Source of the DNA: Temperatibacter sp965603205
GTDB taxonomy: Bacteria > Pseudomonadota > Alphaproteobacteria > Sphingomonadales > Kordiimonadaceae
Direction of reading: 5' to 3'
Assembly (NCBI GenBank): GCA_965603205.1
Contig: CBFDCC010000003.1
Coordinates: forward strand, 124,001-188,000
Length of the DNA: 64,000 bases
How positions within the stretch are numbered: the stretch's first letter is position 1; every line of letters begins with the position of its first letter. The notes beneath the pieces are model-generated. The model was not told the origin of the DNA, searched no databases, and saw nothing but the letters and a program-made list of their open reading frames with translations. The position numbers and the translations under genes were made by a program. Below, piece after piece: positions 33,116-40,197 of the stretch.

Positions 33116-35377
33116 ATGAAACTTTTCACCAATAAGAATTTACTTATTACCTTATCCGTGGCCATCTTAGCTATCGGCATATTTATTTCTGGTATTCTTC
33201 TAGGTTGGTATGGTGAACATCATGGCCCCGGCGCAATAGCAGGCGCAGAAATTCCACCTGCTGTGATTAGCGACCGTCAAAAATCGATTGAAACAGCTTC
33301 TTCTAATCTAAACACACAACTCAGCAAGCAAATATTATTTGGTGACCTGCATGTCCATACTACATTTTCATCCGATGCCTTTCGTATGTCTCTGCCCATG
33401 GTTGGCGGCGACGGCGCTCACCCCCCTGCTGATGCTTGTGATTATGCACGTTATTGCTCATCCGTTGATTTTTGGTCGATTAATGACCACGCAGAATCAC
33501 TGACGCCGCGTCACTGGCAAGAAATAAAAGACAGCGTGCGTCAATGCGCCGCCGTATCTGGCGACCCGAACAACCCTGACGTAGTGCCATTTGTTGGTTT
33601 TGAGTGGACACAAGCAGCATTAACTGCAGACCAGCATTACGGCCATAAAAACGTAATGTTCCTTGATTTAGAAGATGATAAACTACCTGCACGCCCTATC
33701 GCTACACGCGGCATGGATATGCTAGGCAACATTCCAATGTTTATCCGCGTGATGCCATCCTTATATGATTTTGGTAATCGCCAACAATATTATGATTTTG
33801 ATACACTTGCCCGCGAGTTAACCGATGTACCAGCCTGCCCTGACGGTGTGAATACACGTGATCTACCCGTTAATTGTATGGAACGTGCTAAAACCTCAGC
33901 TCAGCTATTTAAAAAGCTTGATGAATGGGGTTTTGATACCATTGTGATCCCGCATGGCAACACTTGGGGTATCTATACACCACCCGGCGTCACATGGGAT
34001 AAACAGTTAGTTGGCGATGCTCATGACCCTGACAAGCAAACCCTTATTGAAATGTATTCTGGTCACGGTAATTCAGAAGAATATCGCCCTTGGACTGCTA
34101 TGATTGAGCAAGAAGATGGCACCAAAATATGCCCTAAGCCATCACCCAATTATATGCCAGGTTGTTGGCGTGCTGGTGAAATCATTAAGGAGCGCTGCGA
34201 GAGCGATGGCTTAGAGGCCAAAACATGTAAAGCCAGAGAAATTGAGGCCCGCGACAACTTCCTTGAGATGGGCATGTCAGGTTTCCTAAGCGTACCGGGC
34301 GCAACTATTCCCGACTGGTTAAACTCTGGTCAGTGTGAGGATTGCTATCTACCATCCTTTAAATACCGCCCCGGTGGATCAGCGCAATATGCGCTTGCTA
34401 TCTCTAACTTTGATGACCCAAAAAATCCAAAACGTTTTCGCTTTGGTATCATTGCATCTAGCGACAACCATTCAGGCCGCGCAGCCTCTGGCTATAAAGA
34501 GTTAAACCGCACTATCAACATTGATGGCTGGAGCTACGGTAAAAAATGGGCAGATGAGTTGTTTAATTTAAAACCCAAAGCGCCTGTTGCACAAAGTCAA
34601 ATGATTGACCGCAGTACACTTAAAGGGTTTTCTGTATTAGAAATTGAGCGCCAGACTAGCTTTTTAACCACAGGAGGGCTTGTTGCAGCCCATACTAAAG
34701 GCCGTGACCGTGTATCTATATGGAACAGTTTAAAAGCCAAGGAAGTATATGGCACCAGCGGTGAACGTATGCTCCTGTGGTTTGATCTGCTTAATCCAGA
34801 AGGCGTTGAGGACAAAGGCGTAGCACCAATGGGATCAGAAGTGATTATGGGTGAGACACCACGGTTTCAGGTGCGCGCTGTTGGCGCTTTCAAACAAAAG
34901 CCAGGCTGTCCTGATTATAGCGTAGATGGTTTAAACCCTGAGCGTCTTCAATCCTTATGCCGCGGCGAATGCTACAACCCTTCTGATGAGCGCAAGCTTA
35001 TCACCCGCATTGAAATAGTACGTATCCTACCGCAAATCACACCCAACGAAGATGTAAACGGCCTTATTGAGGATGTGTGGAAGAGCTATGACTGCCCACC
35101 AGACGCTAATGGTTGTGTGTTTGAATTTGATGACCCTGCCTATACAGCAGGTAATCGTGATGCTGTTTATTACGCCCGTGCGATCCAAGAGCCTTCCCCT
35201 ATGATTAATGCTGGCAACTTACGCTGTGAATACGGCGAAGACGGTCTGTGCAAAAAGGTTAACCCTTGCTATGGCGGCCATAAAACATCACCAGATGATA
35301 ATTGCCTGGCACCTAAAGAAAGCCGCGCTTGGTCATCGCCTATATTCGTTGATTATCCTACTGCGTCAAAAGAATAG
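33116..35377 (+). CDS. DUF3604 protein (PHP-like metal site), membrane-anchored or exported
   Basis: 753 residues. An N-terminal hydrophobic segment (about 10-31) could be an anchor or an uncleaved signal. The DUF3604 core starts with GDLHVHTTFSSDA (76-88); His79 and His81 form a PHP-type HxH metal motif, and INDHAE near 122 and SSDNHSG near 448 look like further ligands. PHP-fold proteins are metal-dependent phosphoesterases or hydrolases, but DUF3604 activity is not established to my knowledge. An AAGGGG ribosome site is present. It is followed by PpiC-like and HupE-like genes, a recurrent trio, which suggests a joint envelope function, perhaps processing the imported substrate. Confidence 0.85.
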   Translation: MKLFTNKNLLITLSVAILAIGIFISGILLGWYGEHHGPGAIAGAEIPPAVISDRQKSIETASSNLNTQLSKQILFGDLHVHTTFSSDAFRMSLPMVGGDGAHPPADACDYARYCSSVDFWSINDHAESLTPRHWQEIKDSVRQCAAVSGDPNNPDVVPFVGFEWTQAALTADQHYGHKNVMFLDLEDDKLPARPIATRGMDMLGNIPMFIRVMPSLYDFGNRQQYYDFDTLARELTDVPACPDGVNTRDLPVNCMERAKTSAQLFKKLDEWGFDTIVIPHGNTWGIYTPPGVTWDKQLVGDAHDPDKQTLIEMYSGHGNSEEYRPWTAMIEQEDGTKICPKPSPNYMPGCWRAGEIIKERCESDGLEAKTCKAREIEARDNFLEMGMSGFLSVPGATIPDWLNSGQCEDCYLPSFKYRPGGSAQYALAISNFDDPKNPKRFRFGIIASSDNHSGRAASGYKELNRTINIDGWSYGKKWADELFNLKPKAPVAQSQMIDRSTLKGFSVLEIERQTSFLTTGGLVAAHTKGRDRVSIWNSLKAKEVYGTSGERMLLWFDLLNPEGVEDKGVAPMGSEVIMGETPRFQVRAVGAFKQKPGCPDYSVDGLNPERLQSLCRGECYNPSDERKLITRIEIVRILPQITPNEDVNGLIEDVWKSYDCPPDANGCVFEFDDPAYTAGNRDAVYYARAIQEPSPMINAGNLRCEYGEDGLCKKVNPCYGGHKTSPDDNCLAPKESRAWSSPIFVDYPTASKE

Positions 35378-35386
35378 GCTGAGTAT

Positions 35387-36217
35387 TTGACTGATAATCG
35401 AGCACCATTATCTGTAAAGCTTTTTGGTACAGGCTGCCTTATTGGCCTTGCCATGGTGTTTTTCGATAGTTTTTGGCTAAACTCTACTGATCTACACTTT
35501 GATGAAAAGGCCACTATTGCCGTCGTTAATGGCCAGCCTATCCTACGTGCAGACTATGAAACACTCATTGAAATGCTAGCCAGTGACAAGCGTAACAGGT
35601 TAGAGCCCTCAGACAGATCACACGCCCTGCAACGCTTAATAGATGAAGAGTTATTAATCCAAGAAGGTATTGCGCTTGGCTTAACTGAGCGTGACACGAC
35701 GGTCCGAAAGGCTATATCGGCTGCGATGATCGGCGTATCTAGGTTAGAGTTCTCAACAACTGAGCCTACATATGATGCGCTGTTTGCTTTTTACAAAAAC
35801 CAGCAAGATAGATTTATCAAAATCGGCCCTATGCTGGTTAGGCGGTATATAGGAAAGACCGAAGCCGCCACATTAAATACAGCTGAACTAGACCTTAATC
35901 GGGATGACCCTATTAATCCCATAGCGACTGGACCACTATCTCCTAAGGTTTTGCGTGGATACATCGGCCCTACTGCGCTAAATGCAGTGCTTGCCCTAGA
36001 CGTAGGGACAATGACAAAGCCCCTACCACATGGATCTGGTTTTCAAATCATCAAGTTAATCGCTCGCCAGCAAAATTATCTGCCTGCTTTTGCTACTATC
36101 AAAGACACTGTATTATTTGAATATACCCGCCAACGCGATGAAAAGGCCTTATCCGATTTTATCATCAGATTACGTGATAAAGCCGCAATAGAAATTATGC
36201 CCGAGCGCCGTAAATGA
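35387..36217 (+). CDS. Peptidyl-prolyl cis-trans isomerase (parvulin/SurA-like), membrane-anchored
   Basis: 276 residues from a TTG start at 35387, ten bases after the DUF3604 stop. A single N-terminal membrane segment (GTGCLIGLAMVFF, about 14-26) is followed by a SurA_N-like helix region (VNGQPILRADYETLIEMLA, near 47-65; LQRLIDEELLIQEGIALGL, 83-101) and a shortened PPIase-like domain ending in GSGFQIIKLIARQ. It probably helps fold a secreted partner, the obvious candidate being the DUF3604 protein. It overlaps the HupE-like gene by four bases (ATGA). The TTG start is favoured because it keeps the membrane segment. Confidence 0.8.
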   Translation: MTDNRAPLSVKLFGTGCLIGLAMVFFDSFWLNSTDLHFDEKATIAVVNGQPILRADYETLIEMLASDKRNRLEPSDRSHALQRLIDEELLIQEGIALGLTERDTTVRKAISAAMIGVSRLEFSTTEPTYDALFAFYKNQQDRFIKIGPMLVRRYIGKTEAATLNTAELDLNRDDPINPIATGPLSPKVLRGYIGPTALNAVLALDVGTMTKPLPHGSGFQIIKLIARQQNYLPAFATIKDTVLFEYTRQRDEKALSDFIIRLRDKAAIEIMPERRK

Positions 36218-37416
36218 AAGCCCTCGCTCTAAAGCTTGTCTTTGCCTTATGCCTATTAACCAATGGGGCACAGGCTCATACCCGCAGCCAATCCGTATCC
36301 ACATGGACCATAGATGGCTCTATACTATCTGTTACTTTTAATGTTACCAACAATGAAACAACAAGGCTGAGCGCCATTGAGGATTATAGTCACGGCCTAG
36401 CCGAGATGCTGCGCATTCACCTAAACAGAAATATCTCAGCCTCAGCAGAAGGAAAACAGTGTGAACAAAAACAGTCCTTTTCTCATGTCTTAGCGCGTAA
36501 AGGCTATCTACGATTAGAGGCTATATTCATCTGTGACAGCAGCTCAAATCTAAGAATAAGCAATCGAGCCTTTTTTGACGTTGCACCATCTCATACCCAC
36601 TTTGCCCGCGTGCAAAACAATGACAAGCCGTCTTTTGATACGATCATGACACGGCAACATACCGTGATAAATTTGGCTGAGGGTCAAAAGCCCAAAACCA
36701 GTCAAAATTTTACATCCTTCATCAAAACAGGCATTACACACATCCTCAGTGGTTATGACCACATCGCCTTTTTAATAGGATTGCTTTTATTATGTCATAA
36801 TCTGCGTAGTCTCGTGATCACCATTTCGGGCTTTACGATCGGCCACAGCATCACCCTCAGCATATCAGCCCTAGGCATCGCCATACCAAACATTCAGCTT
36901 ATTGAGGCTCTGATCGGCTTTACAATACTCATTGTGGGCGTTGAAGCTGTCAGCAGCGACCATCGTGCGCGCAAATGGCTCATACCCTCGATAGGCGCTG
37001 CACTTGCTGGTCTTGCCCTAGTTAGCCTGATCTATGGATTAGCCGCCAGTCCGACGACCCTATTGGGGCTAGGGGTTTTCTCAGTTTCTTATTTAGCATT
37101 AATAGGCAACGTAAAAAATGTAGATAGGCTACGCCTCATCATCACACTGATTTTTGGCTTAATTCATGGATTTGGCTTTGCCTCAGCCCTCGATATTTTG
37201 GGCCTGAACACAGATACGACTATTCTTGCACTGCTGGGCTTTAATATCGGCGTAGAAATTGGCCAGTTAATGATTATCATCCTTTTATGGATCATCGGCC
37301 ACCGCCTATTGACTGCCCTACTATCAAACAGACATATAACAACTGGCCAAACCTTAATAGCCGCCACCCTTGGTGGGTTAGGCAGCTATTGGTTTATTGG
37401 CCGATTACTTATTTAG
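36214..37416 (+). CDS. HupE/UreJ-family membrane protein
   Basis: 400 residues: a signal peptide ending near AQAHT (23), an extracytoplasmic beta-type domain (about 25-165), then a hydrophobic HupE/UreJ-like domain with six or seven membrane segments starting at THILSGYDHIAFLIGLLLL (about 174-192) and the GFTIGHSITLS motif near 206. HupE/UreJ proteins are thought to move metal ions such as nickel, but this two-part form is common next to DUF3604 genes, where its cargo is unknown. The conserved His/Asp residues in GYDH and GHS fit metal transport, possibly for the PHP-like metal site. It converges with the PQQ enzyme, with 3 bases between. Confidence 0.83.
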   Translation: MKALALKLVFALCLLTNGAQAHTRSQSVSTWTIDGSILSVTFNVTNNETTRLSAIEDYSHGLAEMLRIHLNRNISASAEGKQCEQKQSFSHVLARKGYLRLEAIFICDSSSNLRISNRAFFDVAPSHTHFARVQNNDKPSFDTIMTRQHTVINLAEGQKPKTSQNFTSFIKTGITHILSGYDHIAFLIGLLLLCHNLRSLVITISGFTIGHSITLSISALGIAIPNIQLIEALIGFTILIVGVEAVSSDHRARKWLIPSIGAALAGLALVSLIYGLAASPTTLLGLGVFSVSYLALIGNVKNVDRLRLIITLIFGLIHGFGFASALDILGLNTDTTILALLGFNIGVEIGQLMIIILLWIIGHRLLTALLSNRHITTGQTLIAATLGGLGSYWFIGRLLI

Positions 37417-37419
37417 GTA

Positions 37420-39543
37420 TTATCGCTTTGGCAGCTTGAACACATAAAGCGCATTACCACCTTCAGGCTGGTATATCTCTGGGCTCATGGCGCTGCTCAT
37501 CACACGGAAAACACCAATACCTGTTGGCACAGCTATATACTGCTCGCCGTCAACCTCGTAGGTGATAGGGAAACCATGCAAGGCCGCACCTAGTCGCGTC
37601 TCCCACAACACATCACCTGTCGCGGAATCAAAGGCCTTAAATTTACGGTCTAAATCACCAATAAAGGCAAGGCCACCATCAGTGCTGAGCACACCCGTAA
37701 GGAACATGGCGCGCTGTTCATGGCTCCATAACTCTTTCATAGTCTTTAGATCAATTGTCGATAGTTTGCCTAACATACCATTCGTGCCGGGCATTTCTAG
37801 CATACGTGAATCACCGCCATAGCCGCCCGCACCTTCAACCTTTGCCACTTCACGGCCAACCATTTCAACACACAGCTGAAACAGTGGAATGATCAAAGAT
37901 TTAGTGTTGGGATTAAAGGCAGAGGCCTGCCAGTTATGACCGCCATATATGCTAGGGCAAACCGCCATCACATCATTAATACCTGCGTCTAAGATATCCT
38001 TGCGGTATGTGACCAATCCCTTTTCACGGTCAATAGTTTCAAAGATATTTTGTGGCAGCGTTTCAAGTAGATCAACGAATTTACCTGTCTTACGGTCTAA
38101 TTTCCACAGGATGCCATCCTTGCCAATGGTGAAGACATATTTTTTGCCATCCAAATCAACTAACACACGCTCAAAACCAACCTCCATATCCAGTGTCTCG
38201 CCCGGAATATGCTGGAAATACCAAACAATCTCACCCGTTTTAGGATCAATAGCCAGCGTTGAGTTTGTATAAAGCGCAGCGTCACGCGGCGTCATACCAC
38301 GAGACGCCGCCACCCAAGGCTTGGCCTGTGATGTACCAATGTAAAATAGCCCCAACTCTGGATCATAACTACCGGGTATCCATGTATCACCCCCAGCGCG
38401 GAATATAGGTTCTACATCACCCCAGCTTTTGCTATTAGGGTCGCCTTCAAGTGCGATAGTAGAGCGTCTCCATAGTTCTTTACCCGTATTAACGTCATGG
38501 CCTGTGACAAAACACCCCTCTGGCTTAAAACGTTCACAGCCATTAATACCACTAACGATAACATCACCAGCCATAATAGGACCGCTAGTATGGGTAAAGC
38601 CCTTAGAAAAATCGGCCTTAACCGTTTTCCAAACTTGCTTGCCCGTGCGCGCATCAACGGCCACCAAGGCTGCGTCATATGTGGCCATAATGATTTTATC
38701 ACCGTAAATGGCTATATTACGCGTAGGGCCGCCTAATGTTTTTGATTCCAGTGGGAAATCATAAGCATATTCCCAGATCAAATCGCCGTTACGACCATCA
38801 AGCGCCTGAATAACATTACCCGGATGGGTTAAATACATAATACCATCATGCACGAGAGGTGTCGTCTGGTTAGACCCCTCTTTCATGGTAGCCACCCATC
38901 CTAGGGTTAGGCTGTTAACATTCTTAGTGTTAATCTTTGATAGCGGACTATGGCCTTTGCCGTCTAATGTACGGCGCCATGTTAACCAATCCTTTGCGGG
39001 CGGATTTGCCAACATATCCTTGGTTACAGGTCTATAGTTTTCTACTTGCTTATAGGCATAACCAGAACGGCGAGTCTCTGGCGAGTCAATCATTTCAGCA
39101 TCTGACCAAGACTGGAAAGCTGCCTCGCTAGCATCCATGGGCTTTCCCGTAGCAATAGATAGCCTTGAATTTGCAGTTAGTGCTGTATCGCCCGCCTTTA
39201 GGCCTCCATTTTTTAGGATATAGGCCGTAATATCAGTATAGGCTTTTTTGCCCAGTGTGTTTTGCTTGCCCACAGGCATCGTATTTGTGATGAGGCTATG
39301 GAGTGCCATGACAGGCTTATTTGCCCATTTAACGGCGAAATTTGGTCCTGCCAGTTCTGGTGCGTGGCCTGTGCCTTTAAGTGTCATGTGATGGCAGTCA
39401 GCGCATTGCTTGTTATAGAGCGCTTGGCCTCGACTTGCCTGCTCGTCGGTATAAGCACCATCAGCTTGTCCTGCGCCGCTTATAATAACTGACATGGATA
39501 GCGCCCCTACTAATCCTGCAACTACATCCTTAAATCTCATCAC
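37420..39543 (-). CDS. PQQ-dependent quinohemoprotein alcohol dehydrogenase-like protein
   Basis: 707 residues. A signal peptide (about 1-29) precedes an N-terminal cytochrome c domain with CADCH (47-51) and a distal Met in TNTMPVGKQ near 88. A PQQ beta-propeller follows from about residue 160 (DWLTWRRTLDGKGHSPL) with repeated VDARTGKQVW / AIDPKTGEIVW blades. Most quinohemoprotein ADHs carry heme at the C-terminus; here it is at the N-terminus. INGCERFKPEGCF near 325 has two spaced, not adjacent, cysteines. It would oxidise an alcohol or aldehyde in the periplasm. Its promoter carries a perfect operator palindrome, so it belongs to the regulon. Confidence 0.9.
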   Translation of the reverse strand: MMRFKDVVAGLVGALSMSVIISGAGQADGAYTDEQASRGQALYNKQCADCHHMTLKGTGHAPELAGPNFAVKWANKPVMALHSLITNTMPVGKQNTLGKKAYTDITAYILKNGGLKAGDTALTANSRLSIATGKPMDASEAAFQSWSDAEMIDSPETRRSGYAYKQVENYRPVTKDMLANPPAKDWLTWRRTLDGKGHSPLSKINTKNVNSLTLGWVATMKEGSNQTTPLVHDGIMYLTHPGNVIQALDGRNGDLIWEYAYDFPLESKTLGGPTRNIAIYGDKIIMATYDAALVAVDARTGKQVWKTVKADFSKGFTHTSGPIMAGDVIVSGINGCERFKPEGCFVTGHDVNTGKELWRRSTIALEGDPNSKSWGDVEPIFRAGGDTWIPGSYDPELGLFYIGTSQAKPWVAASRGMTPRDAALYTNSTLAIDPKTGEIVWYFQHIPGETLDMEVGFERVLVDLDGKKYVFTIGKDGILWKLDRKTGKFVDLLETLPQNIFETIDREKGLVTYRKDILDAGINDVMAVCPSIYGGHNWQASAFNPNTKSLIIPLFQLCVEMVGREVAKVEGAGGYGGDSRMLEMPGTNGMLGKLSTIDLKTMKELWSHEQRAMFLTGVLSTDGGLAFIGDLDRKFKAFDSATGDVLWETRLGAALHGFPITYEVDGEQYIAVPTGIGVFRVMSSAMSPEIYQPEGGNALYVFKLPKR

Positions 39544-39592
39544 ACATATTTTCCTCTACTATGAATAAGCTATATACACGCCTATCATTTAT

Positions 39593-39607
39593 TTGAATTT
39601 AATTCAA
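39593..39607. promoter_or_regulatory. Operator palindrome, site 7 (TTGAATTTAATTCAA)
   Basis: Perfect 6-3-6 palindrome 50 bases upstream of the PQQ enzyme start, overlapping its probable -35 box. It is the rightmost copy seen; none was found from here to 64 kb. Confidence 0.72.
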
Positions 39608-39722
39608 GCGTAGTGGAATTTGAGGGTAACTATCTATTCGTGTCTGATTATTTTAGAACTCGTTACTCCCGTGAAGACAGAAGTCTGATGAGCCTAGGAG
39701 ATAGAAATGCTTTCCAGAAACT

Positions 39723-39754
39723 AAAAAGGCCATACTGAAAAGTATAGCCTTTTT
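39723..39754. terminator. Bidirectional terminator hairpin beside tRNA fragment 1
   Basis: AAAAAGGC-c-ATACT, GAAA loop, AGTAT-a-GCCTTTTT: A-run and T-run on either side allow termination in both directions. A similar hairpin precedes tRNA fragment 2 at 59269. Confidence 0.8.
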
Positions 39755-39770
39755 AAATCATTGATTTCAA

Positions 39771-39812
39771 TGGTAACCGAGGCGGGATCGGGACCCCGAC
39801 GCGCGGATTATG
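39771..39812 (-). tRNA. Degenerate tRNA-Met 3' fragment 1
   Basis: On the minus strand the sequence reads CATAATCCGCGCGTCGGGG, then a diverged T-arm, then CCTCGGTTACCA. This is the anticodon (CAT), anticodon 3' stem, T-arm and acceptor 3' strand with encoded CCA of an elongator-type tRNA-Met. The 5' half is missing: beyond 39812 nothing resembles a D-arm. It aligns closely with the fragment at 59329-59377 but its T-loop is altered, so it is a relic of an integration site and not a working tRNA. Confidence 0.65.
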
Positions 39813-39868
39813 TTGCCATTGTTACAGAAACTAAATTATCCTATCTCATTTTTTGAACGCTAGATATC

Positions 39869-39973
39869 TTACTTCTTTTTATCAATATTTAGGCGTGGGA
39901 CAGCGACAGGCTTTGGCTTTTCAGCTTTGGGTTTTTTAGTCTCTTTTTTACGTGGATTATTACCTTTGGCCAT
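39869..39973 (-). CDS. Tiny lysine-rich basic protein (34 aa)
   Basis: The minus strand encodes MAKGNNPRKKETKKPKAEKP and 14 more residues ending in KKK. Twelve of 34 residues are lysine, with several KP steps. An AGGAAGA Shine-Dalgarno lies 6 bases before the ATG. Short proteins beginning MAKG and rich in KKP/KPK occur widely in alphaproteobacteria without known function, as far as I recall. Likely unstructured and nucleic-acid or ribosome associated, but that is a guess from charge. It sits just right of tRNA fragment 1. Confidence 0.7.
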   Translation of the reverse strand: MAKGNNPRKKETKKPKAEKPKPVAVPRLNIDKKK

Positions 39974-40149
39974 TATTTCTTCCTTTAAAAGTGCGATTAC
40001 CTCAAAGAAGCTATTGCACTTGATCCACTCGGCGCAGATATTTGCGTGTTTAGTGGACTTACCATTTAACCTTGGGCTATGCAGGCCAGTTATACAAGGA
40101 GAAACGATGGTTTCCCTATCATTTCACCTCGTCAAAACCAATGTGACAT

Positions 40150-40171
40150 ACCTACTAAGTAGGTTTTTTAA
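40150..40171 (+). terminator. Rightward rho-independent terminator with no assigned gene
   Basis: ACCTAC-TAA-GTAGGT followed by six T on the plus strand. No rightward gene precedes it; the flanking genes run leftward. It may end an unrecognised small RNA transcribed from about 39.98-40.17 kb, or be chance. Confidence 0.5.
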
Positions 40172-40197
40172 GACTATAATGGTGGGCTGACCGCTAT

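Larger units (their letters stand above)
39544..39868. other. Cluster right boundary: operator, terminator, tRNA fragment
   Basis: 325 bases without a protein gene. From left: the promoter of the PQQ enzyme (TATATA-like box near 39570 on the minus strand), operator site 7, an unremarkable stretch, a bidirectional terminator hairpin (39723-39754) and a degenerate tRNA-Met 3' fragment (39771-39812). This looks like the seam between the F420-linked cluster and the next segment. Confidence 0.6.

Noticed and set aside
1..39543. Calling the cluster a steroid degradation locus
   Set aside because: Ketosteroid hydroxylase, meta-cleavage dioxygenase and ring C/D genes are not in the window; only general similarities support it.
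39771..39812. Functional tRNA gene
   Set aside because: Only the 3' part is present and the T-loop is altered; no D-arm or 5' acceptor strand follows. Called a relic.
40107..40190. 27-residue rightward ORF with an AAGGAG site
   Set aside because: A terminator hairpin lies inside the frame and the sequence is not protein-like (VSLSFHLVKTNV); treated as chance.
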